Shown here piece after piece: positions 9,859-20,967 of a stretch of DNA of 64,000 bases. The position numbers and the translations under genes were made by a program. The notes beneath the pieces are model-generated. The model was not told the DNA's origin. It ran no database searches and saw only the letters and a program-made list of their open reading frames with translations. The stretch covers positions 24,936,188 to 25,000,187 of the forward strand of contig CAMGYJ010000004.1 in the NCBI GenBank assembly GCA_946122785.1, given 5' to 3'. Position 1 is the first letter of the stretch. Every line of letters starts with the position of its first letter. The DNA is from Linum tenue. Taxonomy: Eukaryota; Streptophyta; Magnoliopsida; Malpighiales; Linaceae.

Positions 9859-11798
9859 GTACTAATGAACTTGGAACTCTCAATGATCTTATGTTCTTTC
9901 GATATTTGAAGTTTACTCGATATTTTGTGATTTGTGGAAATTTCAAATTTGTGTAAGATATTGAAGCAGTCTTTGCAGAACGTTTGTGCTGAACCATCTA
10001 CACCAAATGTGACTCCTGTTGCTGGATGCTGATTACTTTATGAGAATGGAAGAATGAAACAAATATGGAAAGGAGATACGAACACATTTGGAATGAAAGA
10101 ATGAAACAAATCTCTGGCTAAAGTTCTTTCGCCTAATTGATTGTGAGTCATAGTTTCAACAGATGAGAATTAACTAGCTTTTCTTCTTTGTGTCTTTGGG
10201 TTGGTTTATGGGGAAGCCCAGTGTCGTACGATAAAAGTTCTGCAAACTTAAGTTTCAAATGAATGGTCACATTAACTGGTGGAACGCTACATTAAGTTTA
10301 AACATGATGGTAGTCATAAAGAAAAAGATGTAGTAACATGTTTGTGTTTGTAGGTTTGGGTGCAGTATAGTCAATTTGTTATTGTGTTGCAGTAAGCATT
10401 CCAATTTGACAAGAGATAGATGAGTCAAAATATCAGTTTTTTCTTCTAATTGATTAATGTATAACATTGTCTGCAGTTGAAGTATTAGTATTTGACAGTG
10501 AAAAGTGTGGCCTGTTATGAGAATTCATACCTCACTTATTGATAGTAGGCCACATTGTCCTTGATTTGGGTTTCCTCTCCTTTCGTTTCCTTTAAGTTCT
10601 GATGAAAATCTATGTTTTCCTTACCTGCAGGACATTCTGGACATTCAAGAAGCAGATGATGTATGTATAGTTTATGTGTTTGGTATTTGAATGATGACTG
10701 ACAACTATGCTTTCTCATTTTTTATCCTCCCATTAAATACACTATGACGTCTATGAATGTACCCCAGCCTGTAATGTCCTTAGCTGTTCAATCAGTTTCA
10801 AAAGATTATGCGGGACAAGTGAGTGATTCCTGATGGAATTGGGTTCATGTTCTCTGAATCTGCTCTGGGAATTAGGCTTAAATGCTTCCTTTTTCTTTTT
10901 CCATTCTACGGGTTTTGATGGCTTTGAACCCCCTTCCAGAGAGAGGATTCCATTTTGCGTGTTGGATTGGGTCAGGTTTGTGTCATAAGTCATAACGCTT
11001 GCTTGATTCATGATTTTAGGAGAGTAGTACTTAGAATGTACTTGAATGAATTCAGAGAGAATACAAGGTTTCACATTCAATTGTTTTCTCCTTATTTCCT
11101 TCTTTAGATGGTATTCAGAAGTATGCTTCTTTCCAATATGTGTTTCTTGAAGCTTGCTCATGCTCGACCCCACTAAGCTCGAGGCAGGAAGGACACAAAA
11201 TTACTCCCAATCGAAAGCCATTGAGACAGCAATTACTCCCAATCGAAGGCCATTGAGACAGCCACCACGATGAATCTCTGTCAATTTCTTCAACAAAGAA
11301 GGCAATCTGAAACTACAGATACATATCGAGTTCGATCGATCCCTTTATGTCCAAAATGCCTTCGGAAGGTCGTATTGATTCTTTTTTATTTACTTTGCAG
11401 CCACTACCTCGCTCTTTTCCTCAAGCGGCAGATTCTGCACATATCAGAAGTAGCAGTAGCAACACAGCAACAAATGTAGAAAATACAGCATCAACCGAGT
11501 ATGAGCAAGCTACCACAAGTAGAGAAATCACTTATATTCATGTTTTTCACTATGATAAGTGAGATAAGTACATCACATGCTTAGTAGAAATTTCCTAGAG
11601 GAGTTGGTTTGGCGAAGTATGTTATATGGTAAGAGTTTTTCGGATGGCAAAGCTCATGAGTTTAGACTTTAGATTTCTAGATTATTTATGTTAATTTGCT
11701 TTCGAGTGTCTCTTTTGGCAAACAACTATAAAGAGAGTTGAAACTGAAAGCTGCAGATGATGTTGTTGCTGATGTCGTGTGAGAAGACAAAGTAAGGT

Positions 11799-12969
11799 TG
11801 ATGACTTGATATATACACATGTTTTTGTCCACCATTCTTACACCGTTTGAGTCTTATTTCTTGTGTTTTAGGCCGATTTCACGCTAGGTTGTTCTTGTTT
11901 GTGACACGGCCGTGTGGTTTTGGCCGTGCAGCGGACCCGAAGCCGCTTAAGTGACACGCGGCGTTTTGCACACTTGCACGGGCAGCTGGGAAAGTCACAC
12001 GGCCGTGTGGCCTGGCCGTGTGGTCGGGAATTTATGGGTTTTAACCCAATTTCAAGACAAAGGAGAGATGATTGAGTTTTTGGAACAAAAATAGAGCCAT
12101 GGAGAGAGAAAGTGCGAAGAATACCCCCTAAGAGTGGTTTTGGAGCTGGGTTTCATCAATCAAGCTTGAAAATCATCCTTGGAGTGAAGATCATCATCCC
12201 AGAGCATATTCTTCCCATTGTTATGAGTATGACTGCTTTGTATTTTGTTTCCCTCTCTCTCTCTCTCTATGGAGTAGAATTTTCTCTCACTTGGGTATGA
12301 AGAACCCTAGTTCCATGTGTTAGGGATCTTGATTGTAATGACTTGGGATTGTTATACTGTTTGGTTTTAATCGAATGATGCATGATTCATTGAATCAATT
12401 GAAGTCTGATAATCTTTTCTTGATTTCTGCTGCAACCTGAGATAGATAGAATCTGATTAGGTTGTTAGAGCTTTATCATTCGGTAGTGGTAGATTGGTTA
12501 TACGAGAGTTAGTCAATCTACTGCTTTGTACTGGAATCCAATTCCAGTAGTGGAGTTCTGTGTTCATAGCAGCCTCAGCTTTCTATCCCGGTAAAGACTA
12601 GTCGTCTGCCGGGTAGTTGGACTGAGAGGGCTTGGTCAGCTTAAGAGATTCCAAGCTATGGTCGGATCTTCCACAGTTTAATCAACAGTAAATCAACCCA
12701 GGGTAATTACAACTGAGACCTAACTAAGGAGCTAGGGGGACTCATTCCCGAGTGACTCTTCCTTTGCTTTAGAAAACCGAACCATTTCCTGCTTTCTTAC
12801 TGCTTTTAGTTAAAACCACAATCAATCGACTTAGTTTGCTAGATAACAAATATACACGGAGTAGGCAGTAGATCTAGACCCCGGGTTGATAATTAGAGCT
12901 TGCCTGTTACTGCATTTCTGGATTGCGATTACACTTGGTCGTAGTTTGGTGTTGTGTTTTAGCCTGTCA
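11799..12969 (+). repeat. Ath1 5' LTR (internally deleted)
   Basis: 1171 bp against 1390 bp for the 3' LTR. The missing ~219 bp correspond to about 27930-28168 of the 3' copy and remove most of the CACGGCCGTG palindrome cluster. The junction is near 11902-11908. A CT microsatellite lies near 12250. Confidence 0.92.
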
Positions 12970-12975
12970 AGTTTT

Positions 12976-12993
12976 TGGCGCCGTTGCCGGGGA
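12976..12993 (+). other. Ath1 primer-binding site (tRNA-Asp)
   Basis: TGGCGCCGTTGCCGGGGA, 6 bases after the LTR, is the tRNA-Asp 3'-end complement used by Athila-type elements to prime minus-strand DNA. Confidence 0.92.
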
Positions 12994-13254
12994 CCCTCTA
13001 GGTTATTGGGGAAACGTGAACGTTTGTTACTCTAGTTTTTTCTTTACTGCATTTTCTCTCTTCCACCTGTGTGCCTTCATGGGCTGCTTTTGTTGATTGT
13101 GTGCAGGTAGTGCATGACCCGTAGCCAGTCGGGAGATTTACTACCATTAGACTAGGAGCTTGAACAGACCTGTAGGAACTTCAAGCGGGCTCTAAAGGCG
13201 CGACTGGCTGCGGAGGAGGCACTAGCATAGCTGCAAATCGCTGACGAAGAAGAG

Positions 13255-13992
13255 ATGGGTGACCCACAAGACCATGATGTGGTCCTCCCTGAGGAGCAGA
13301 CCATGGGATACTACTGGATCGCCAGAGCCGCGGACATGAGGTTGCCCATTCAGCACCCTCATGTACCAGCCAACAACTTTGAGGTGAGCACCTCGGTCAT
13401 CACTATGTTGCGCGGCTCGGTAGTATTCCGTGGCAAAGAGGGGGAGTGCCCCCGATCACATCTGAGGCGATTCCACGAGCTCATCGATGGAATCTAGATA
13501 AATGGGATCCCAGACGATGCCATCCAGCTGAGGTACTTCCCATTTATGCTGGAGGGGCAGGCCAAGGAGTGGCTAGACACTCGACCTCCAAGCTCGATCA
13601 CCATGTTCGCCAACCTGGCGGACAAGTTCCTCACTCGCTACCATCCCCGGTCCAAGACGGCGGACCTGCAGAAGCAAATCACCCACTTTGCTCAGGATGA
13701 CGATGAGACCATCCGGGATGCTTGGGAGCGATACACCAGTCTCTTCCTCAAGTTTCCCAACCATGGTTTTACCGACGCCTTCAAGGTGGGCACATTCTAC
13801 CATGCCCTCTTCCCAGAAGACAAACAACTGATTGAATCAGTCTGTGGCGGGAATATGCTCACCAAAACACCGCCACAGCTGAATCAACTTTTTGAAGAGA
13901 TTGCAGAGCAGGGCTATGATTGGGGAACTGCGAGGAGATCGAGACGAGCACCAGGGCGGGGTGTGCATGCTGTAGCCAACCCAGTTATCTGA
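13255..13992 (+). pseudogene. Ath1 gag (capsid region), one in-frame stop
   Basis: Gag forms the virus-like particle that packages element RNA. The frame from 13546 has the retrotransposon gag signature: LEGQAKEWLDTRPP, then LADKFLTRYHPRSKTADLQK, DETIRDAWERYTSLF and CPNHG-like FPNHGF. The N-terminal part (13255-13497) is in the same frame but cut by a TAG at 13495. Further stops and shifts follow 13992, and a zinc-knuckle-like CQWCESSHHTVEDG lies at 14078-14120. The same capsid region occurs in Mos1 on the other strand. The polyprotein start could be upstream of 13255. Confidence 0.85.
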
Positions 13993-14322
13993 TTTGGTGC
14001 AGGTGGTATCGAAGCTGGTTTTAGCTATCGATCGCTCTGGGATGATTGCAGGTACAGGACATCAGCAGGCGATGCACTGCCAGTGGTGTGAGAGCTCCCA
14101 TCACACCGTGGAGGACGGTCAGGCTATGAGGGATTCTTCTACTCCCCAGGAGCAGGTGGTAAGAGAAACACGCAGGCTGTGCTGTGGGACATCCAGACCC
14201 AGCTTGGGAGTGTGGCCCAGGCTGTAGCTTAGAGGACTCTTGGTAATCTACCCGGTCAGACCATCCCTCATCCGTAGGACCCAAATGAGCACTGCAAGGG
14301 CATTACTACCAGGAGTGGCAAG

Positions 14323-14732
14323 ATGACTGCTGATCCACCTGTGCGGGCACAGGAGGGAGAGACCCCTGCTTCAGCACTTCCAACTAATGAGGAGGAAATG
14401 GAGAAGGAGGTTGAGGTGCCTGCTCCTAAACCGCAACTAGTGGTGAAGGAGTATGTACCGCAGCTTCCCTTTCCTACTCGGGTGCACAAAGACCGACTAG
14501 AGACTGAGTTTGCCAAATTCATGGAATGTTGAAGCAGGTAAACATAAGTATGCCCTTCATGGAGGCATTATCGAAGATGCCCAAGTATGCCAAGTTCATG
14601 AAGGATCTCCTCACCAACAAGAGGAAGATTGGGGAGCTGTCAACGGTGATGCTCAAAGAGTAGTGTTCTGCTATCCTGCAGAACAAACTACCAGAGAAGC
14701 GAAAAGACCCAGGGAGTTTTACTATCCCTTGC
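14323..14732 (+). pseudogene. Ath1 gag-protease linker, frameshifted
   Basis: It begins with an acidic, proline-rich linker and the lineage motif PQLPFPTRVHKDRLETEFAK. After 14526 the frame shifts. The continuation (QVNISMPFMEALSKMPKYAK, then FMKDLLTNKRK) is readable in another frame and is followed by a TAG near 14660. The homologous stretch of Ath2 is at 20940-21213 on the minus strand. Confidence 0.75.
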
Positions 14733-17022
14733 ATGATTGGTAGTTTGCATATAGGGAATTCTTTGGAGGATTTAAGCGCTAGCATAAATGTCATGCCATA
14801 TAAACTATTTAAAAAGCTAGGCCTAGGTGAACCCATTGATACTAGGATGAGCATTCAACTTGTTGATAGATCCATTGTGCATCCTAGGGGTATTGCAAAG
14901 GACTTGATAGTCGCAGTAGGGCCATTCTCATATCTTGTTGATTTTGTCATTTTGGACATAAATGAGGATGTGGATGTGCCATTAATATTGGGTAGACCTT
15001 TTCTCGCAACCGCCAAGGTGCTCATTGATGTGAATGATGGGAAATTGATTTTGCGAGCTGGGGGTGAACAAATCACCTTCTCTGTTTATGATAATATGAA
15101 ACACCCCCATCTCCATGATGATCTAGACTACTGTGATGTTGTTGTTGATTTTGAGACCGCACTCGCCATCACGAGTGTGGGTACTGACGATTTCCTCGAG
15201 CGTTGTCTTTTGCTAGGGGAACAGGCATCACAGGATGTGCAGCTGGAGGAGCAGCTCACGGAGCTAGACGAGGCCGCGATCGAGGGGCGAGAGATACCAT
15301 TCAAGCCGATCCCTATCTCCCCCCGGATCGCTACATCATTGGAGGAGCCGCCAGAGCTGGAGCTTAAGCCCCTCCCCTCTCACCTGGAGTATGCATTTCT
15401 CCGGGAGGGGAATAAGCTCCCGGTCATTATCAGCTTGGATCTGACACCCGAGCAGAAGAGCAGGCTGGTGGCTCTGCTGCAGAAGTATGCCCGGGCCATG
15501 GCTTGGAAGATCACAGATATCAGAGGCATTAGCCCATCCTTCTGCTCCCACAAAATTCTGATGGAGGATGATGTTAAGGCAGTCAAGCAGCCACAGCGGA
15601 GATTGTCCCCCAACTTGGAGGCAGTGGTCCGGGCAGAGATTGTGAAGCTCATGGATGCAGGGATCATCTTTGCTATATCTGATAGCAAGTGGGTCAGCCC
15701 CACTCAGGTGGTCCCGAAGAAAGGCAGGATGACTGTGGTCCCGAATGAGAAGAAAGAGTTGATCCCCATGCGGACCGTGACCGGCTGGAGAGTTTGCATC
15801 GATTACCGGCGCCTGAACGATGCCACCAGGAAAGATAATTTTCCCCGACCTTTCATTGATCAGATGCTGGAGAGGTTGGCTGGCCATGAGTTCTATTTCT
15901 TCCTGGATGGCATGTTTGGTTATTTCTAGATTCCTATCGCACCGGAGGATCAGGCGAAGACCACATTCACTTGCTCCTTCGGTACCTTTGCTTACCGGAG
16001 GATTCCATTCGGGCTGTGTAATGCACCGGCGACATTCCAGAGATGCATGCTGGCGATCTTCAACCGCCTGGTTGGAGAGAGCATGGAAGTCTTCATGGAT
16101 GACTTCTCGGTTTATGGAGACTCCTTCACTCATTGTCTCCATAACCTGGAACTCGTTCTGAAGAGGTGCGAGGAGACTAATCTGGCACTCAGCTGGGAGA
16201 AGTGCCATTTTATGGTCCGTGAGGGGATTGTGCTCGGGCACAAGATCTCCAAGCAGGGGATTGAGGTGGATCGCACGAAAATTGAGACGATCAGTAAGCT
16301 ACCTCCTCCCATTTCTGTGAAGGGGATTCACAGCTTTCTGGGTCATGCAGGCTTCTACCGACGCTTCATTAAAGATTTCTCGAAGATTGCCCTGCCTCTG
16401 ACCAAGCTGCTGGAGAAGGATGCACCATTCCAGTTCACTCCTAAGTGCACATCTGCATTCGAGACACTGAATGAGAAACTTACCCATGCACCTATCATGG
16501 TGACTCCTAACTGGTCTCTTCCTTTTGAGCTGATGTGCGATGCGAGTGACTATGCGGTCGGGGCCGTTCTGGGTCAGAGACGCGGGAAGCACTTCCAGCC
16601 CATCTATTACGCGTCGAAGACCTTAAACAACGCATAAGAGAATTACACCACCACTAAGAAGGAGCTCCTTGCTGTGGTGTATGCATTTGATAAGTTCCGA
16701 CCATATCTGGTGCTCTCCCATGTGGTGGTCTACATAGATCACTCGGCAATTCGCTATCTGATGAGCAAGGCAGATGCAAAGCCTAGGCTCATCCGCTGGA
16801 ACCTGCTTTTGCAGGAATTCGATATAGAGATCCGAGACAAGAAGGGAGCCGAGAATGTTGCTGCAGATCACCTTTCACGGTTGGAAGCCCCTCCGGTGGA
16901 CAACTTCGTGGAAGAGATCGATGACTACTTCCCTGGTGAGCGATTGCTGGCGATGACATTGGTGGACAGCGTGGCCCTTGGTATTCTGACTTTGCCAATT
17001 ATCTGGTGGGTGGGGAGGCAAC
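14733..17022 (+). pseudogene. Ath1 pol: protease, reverse transcriptase and RNase H; integrase deleted
   Basis: One frame covers three domains. The aspartic protease (14760-15080) has DLSASINVMPYKLFKKLGL (usual DLGAS changed to DLSAS) and [19 protein letters not shown]. The RT (about 15450-16240) has WRVCIDYRRLNDATRK and the catalytic box FMDDFSVYG. The RNase H (about 16500-16880) has MCDASDYAVGAVLGQ and TDHSA-like IDHSAIRYL. TAG at 15927-15929 replaces the codon before IPIAPEDQ, and TAA at 16635-16637 replaces the codon before ENYTT; both fit C-to-T change of CAG or CAA. A shift near 16975 precedes WYSDFANYLVGG, the start of the integrase linker. Sequence then jumps to the post-pol motif GGGGAGGCAACC (17024), so the whole integrase is missing. 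Confidence 0.9.
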
Positions 17023-17127
17023 CGCACCTAGGTTTGCATTTCGTTTCCTTTTCCCTTTTGATTTTTTGTGTTTTTGAGTCTTGAGGTGTTGTCCAAGAGT
17101 CGAATGCCGATTTTGCGCGAAAACAGG

Positions 17128-17409
17128 TCAAATTCGGGGCTCTGGAATTCCACATGGCCGTGTGGAATTGGCCTGTGGACGTGTGAACCCCTGGAAGTTC
17201 CACACGGGCAGCAGGGGCCCCATACACAGCCGTGTGGAAATCCTCGGCCAGCCCGTGTGAAGGCTCGGTGATTTCCACACGGCCAGAATTGCTCTTTCAC
17301 GCGGCCGTGTGAAATCCCTCGGCCAGGCCGTGTGATTTTCTCGGCCACACACGGCCGTGTGGGCTTGCCCGTGTGGCCGAGCCATCGTCTATAAATTCGA
17401 ACCACACGG
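17128..17409 (+). repeat. Internal palindrome cluster of Ath1
   Basis: About ten copies or half-copies of cacacggccgtgtgg occur in 280 bases, the same motif as in the Ath1 LTRs (28020-28275), but surrounding sequence is unrelated to the LTR. It lies between the end of pol and the late ORF and directly upstream of a TATA box. The open frames here come from the repeat. Confidence 0.8.
17390..17397 (+). promoter_or_regulatory. Candidate internal TATA box for the Ath1 late ORF
   Basis: TATAAATT immediately follows the palindrome cluster. The leader beyond it is CT-rich and continues, after the Ath2 insertion, at 24088. A possible intron there (donor ccag/gtttg near 24147, acceptor tattgcag at 24643) would join it to the ORF start at 24649. 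Confidence 0.45.
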
Positions 17410-17670
17410 CCGCCAGAAAATCCAACTCCCCTCGCCGGAATCCTTTCCCCCTCACCGGGAAACCGCGACTTTTCACCTCTTTGGGGATTTTCTGGCCATT
17501 TTTGGTTGATTTTTCACCAAACCAACACCACACCCAACTTTTCCTCCCCATTTTTGGCCTATCCCACGATTTTGAGGCGATTTAATCCGATTTTGAGTCG
17601 CCGGAGGCGATTTCCGGTGAGACTCCGGCGAGGCTCCGACGAGCATTTCCTGGCGGATTTTGGGGTTTTC

Positions 17671-18514
17671 TGATAGGGCAAAAGCGTATGCCTTAATCCT
17701 ATCTTGTAGTAAACCGGAAAGTCCGGGTATCGTCTCTCAGGGACTAGTACAACCTTAAGATTTACCGATTAAATAGAGAAAACTATAGGTGAAAATGGTT
17801 TAATGAGATTATTAACTACTAGCAAAATCAACTAAACAAGCAAATTAAAGTGTCGGGTTTAAATCAATGGGAGAAAAACTGATTGCCAATTGCATCAATG
17901 GGAGAAAAGAATCATGAATCAATCCATCAAATCAAGAACTAGTTACATCCTATGGTGTTTCGCAGAAATCGGGGTTTAGTTCATGACGAAATTAAGATAA
18001 AAAATAGGGTTTTGATCATCATGTTCTAAATGAACAATAAACAACTAGTTCAGTTCAGAAAATCCAACAACTAATCGCTCTCGTTGAACTCAACTCAAGT
18101 CTTAGAAAAACTGATTGCCAATTGCCCTGCGCTCGCGTCCCAAGCCTTGCTGCGCTGCTCTTTTTTTCTCCAGAGATTCTCACCACCAGAATAATTCCCC
18201 ATCCCAGCTGCCTCTCGTTTCTTTTAACCAAAAATCATGGCCCAATAATTCTCCTCCTCCACCAAATTACCTGACCCAAATCATTAATCCCCATCCAGCT
18301 GGGCTTTAAGCCCAGCTTTCGAGAATTGTTTGCCGGTGCAACTTCTTTTTCGTGTTTTCTTCACCTGTAATACATCAAACTCATGGCACTAGGTAGTAAT
18401 GGGTTTTGAACCATTCTCGGGTTAGGGAGCCCTAAAATAGCACGAATTGGCTTAAACATATCATGAGATAATCATATAAAGTCCAAGAATTCCATATGTT
18501 AAAGCCGACTATCA
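17671..18514 (-). repeat. Ath2 3' LTR (internally deleted)
   Basis: 844 bp against 1206 bp for the 5' LTR. About 360 bp are missing at 17874-17905, and the junction carries filler that copies nearby LTR sequence. The polypurine tract gtgtggggttg (minus strand) adjoins at 18515-18526. Confidence 0.9.
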
Positions 18515-19976
18515 CAACCCCACACTCAATTGTTGCTTGTCCCTAAGCAACGACTCAAAAGACACAAACACATAACCATCCAAAACAATGACACACCACA
18601 GACTCAACACTCAAACAAAACAAAAAATTTCCTTGTACTCTTGTTGTAATCAGTAGTTTCTTTCTCAACGGACAAGATGTGCTTTAATGGTCATACCTTT
18701 CACCCCACAATCAAGTTCTTTGCAACCATTACCATTGACTGACTCAAATCCATCAAAAACTCAAATAGCAACACTCAATTTCGATCGTCAGTAGTGGGTG
18801 GTTAACAACTTATGGTGCAACAATTATTAGGAGAATCTAACCACACCAGTGAGGTGCATATCTCGTGAGGACAGTCTGGCTTACTCACACCAATCATAAG
18901 CAATTAATTAAGCATGAGTCTCAAAAACTAATGGGGGAAGCATTTCGCAAACATGATTTTACTTTAAGCACATCACTACCTTTTATGACAAGGAGAGGCT
19001 TTCTCTCTTTCTGCTTTTGCTTGCCGAGAAGTCGTATTTAGTACAAGTGGGATTTGTTTCTTACTACCGGTGACCGATCAAGAGCAATTTCTGCTTCTTA
19101 GCACTCGCATAAGGGCTTCTTTTAACTCCTTTTCCTCGGTCCGTGTGGAGGGTCATTGCATCCTCAAATGGCACTTCACTCAACTTGGGATCGTACTTGA
19201 TAAGCAACATCGTACGGTCGCGAACCGATTCTCAATTGAATCTTTCTTCATCCCCATGTGCAATGAGTGATTGCCTCACACGATTTTGGCATTTTTTACT
19301 CACACTTTAATTGTTATGGCAACTTTCTTATATTTTACTTGTCAGGTAGTGTTTTCTTTTATAAAGATACAGTTCACCCCATCATAAAACCATCAAAATA
19401 GAGAGACTCGTTGCAAAATCAAAAGCTCACAACTGATGCAAGTAAGCACGGTATCCAAACATGTCGAATGGTCAATGTTCCCCACCTAACTACTTCACCA
19501 AAAGTCATTACACTATCCTCACAAAAGAGCATGTTGCTAAAAGAGTAGCTCATTCCAAGCATATCAAGTCAGTCAAAACATTTAAGCTCATTGTGAAGAA
19601 CTTTGCAATTCAACACTAGTGGAGTGATTTCGATGATTTCATTCAAGCACAAACTCATTTTCAAAGCATCACTGTCATTTACATCATGTTACCACAAGAG
19701 TACAAGGTTTTGTTTTTAATTTTTCTGATTTTTAGGTGTTTTTTAGCCATTAGCTTTGCACAGGCAGACTGCATTTTTTGCACAGGCAAACTGCATGCAG
19801 TTTGGCTGTGCTCAACCTAATGGCAATTTTTTTTTTGGTTTTTTTACCACATGCAATAGGGACAAACAAACACTAAGACTCACCACCCCACACTCAGGAT
19901 GGAACATTGTCCCTAATGTTCAACTCCTACTCTAAACATGCACGGGTTTGACACAACAAAAAAGAAAAAATAAAGA
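18515..19976 (-). other. Ath2 3' untranslated region
   Basis: Non-coding. It contains the family landmark tagggacaatgttccatcc (minus strand, near 19897) and pyrimidine/purine tracts typical of the long Athila 3' UTR. No gene is supported. Confidence 0.7.
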
Positions 19977-19989
19977 AAAGAAAACTCAC

Positions 19990-20232
19990 CTTGGGTTGCC
20001 TCCCAAGAAGCGCTTGTTTAACGTCCTCAGCCTGACGTTCATGGAGCTTTCAACCAATGGGTATGGAAAGGTATCCAGAATACCCTCCCGAGCTATGATA
20101 GAATGCATAACCTCCATCCAACATATGAGTCACCTCTGCAGGGCCAAGTGTGCGAAAATTTGGTGTGACCTTCTTAGTTGGCATGTTGGATCCTTTAGTG
20201 AGGCGTAGGTGGTACTGCAGCGCCTCAAGCAA
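19990..20232 (-). pseudogene. Ath2 pol remnant joined to post-pol motif
   Basis: The 60-codon frame (20050-20232) ends GGYSGYLSIPIG, which resembles the RT motif LDGYSGYxQIPI. The next sequence is the post-integrase landmark aagcgcttcttgggaggcaa (minus strand, near 20013-19990). RT motifs after this point, RNase H and integrase are therefore deleted. The N-terminal part of the frame does not match RT well, so the junction is complex. Confidence 0.45.
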
Positions 20233-20302
20233 GTAGTCTTCCTATTCCAATGTCAGTGAAGAAGGAATAATAACAAGAAGATTGAAATCCTTACCCAAAT
20301 AT

Positions 20303-20962
20303 CTATACTTGAGGTGATCTGAAAAAGGATTTCTGTCCTTGCTTTGATTTCAGAATCTGAGTTGATAGGACATGTGATCGGTCTTCTGGTGGTCTGCTAT
20401 CACAAGAGGAGGAATTTTTCCTTTCTCGACCTCCTCTTTCAAAGTCATCAAATGCATCGTGATTATGATCAACTTGAAAGACATTAAAAATTTCCTCCTC
20501 CTTACCTACTCGGAATGTCAGCTTGCCTCTCCCAACATCGATGAGTGCATCACCAGTGGCTAGAAAAGGTCTACCAAGAATGAGAGGCACTCCCTGATCT
20601 TCTTCCATCTCCAGAATTACAAAATCTTTTGGGAGAATAAACTTTCCCACCTTCACCAATACATTCTCCACCACTCCTTTTGGAATTTTTACTGATCGAT
20701 CAGCCAATTGGAGAGTGATCCGAGTAGGCTTAAGAACATCTCCCAATCCCAATTTCTTGTAGACTGAGTATGGCATTATATTTATTCCTGCTCCAAGATC
20801 ACAAAGTGATTTATCGAACTCTCTACCTCCAACGACACATGGAATGGTGAAGCTTCCTGGATCATCCCTCTTTTCTGGTAATTTATTCTGAATCACAGCA
20901 CTACATTCAGAAGTAAGGGTTACCTTCTCTAGATCAGCCCATTTACGCTTCTTTGTCAGCAA
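20303..20962 (-). CDS. Ath2 aspartic protease region
   Basis: Pepsin-like retroviral protease that would mature the gag polyprotein. A lead-in SAVIQNKLPEKRDDPGSFTI precedes the active site DLGAGINIMPYSVYKKLGL, and [19 protein letters not shown] completes the fold. The frame is open for 219 codons and ends shortly after the domain, where pol is lost. The linker to gag is frameshifted near 20965. Confidence 0.88.
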   Translation of the reverse strand: MLTKKRKWADLEKVTLTSECSAVIQNKLPEKRDDPGSFTIPCVVGGREFDKSLCDLGAGINIMPYSVYKKLGLGDVLKPTRITLQLADRSVKIPKGVVENVLVKVGKFILPKDFVILEMEEDQGVPLILGRPFLATGDALIDVGRGKLTFRVGKEEEIFNVFQVDHNHDAFDDFERGGRERKNSSSCDSRPPEDRSHVLSTQILKSKQGQKSFFRSPQV

Positions 20963-20967
20963 CTCCT

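Larger units (their letters stand above)
7661..11798 (+). pseudogene. Exon-rich host region, probably a broken or unrecognised gene
   Basis: The region holds several well-formed short exons with AG acceptors and GT donors in a row: 10631-10660, 10768-10818, 10940-10975 and one starting at 11401. All are multiples of three or start in the same phase. They encode DILDIQEADD, PVMSLAVQSVSKDYAGQ, REDSILRVGLGQ and PLPRSFPQAADS. An ATG in good context at 7737 opens a 64-codon Ser/His/Leu-rich frame that resembles a transit peptide but stops at 7931. I do not recognise the product. Ath1 interrupts the region at 11798 and candidate sequence resumes at 29215. Confidence 0.4.

Noticed and set aside
15336..16241. 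301-codon minus-strand frame
   Set aside because: Antisense shadow of the Ath1 RT. The plus strand carries the recognised motifs.
17028..17551. Several minus-strand frames rich in HGRV/HGRV-like repeats
   Set aside because: They are translations of the CACACGGCCGTGTG palindrome cluster, with no codon or family evidence.
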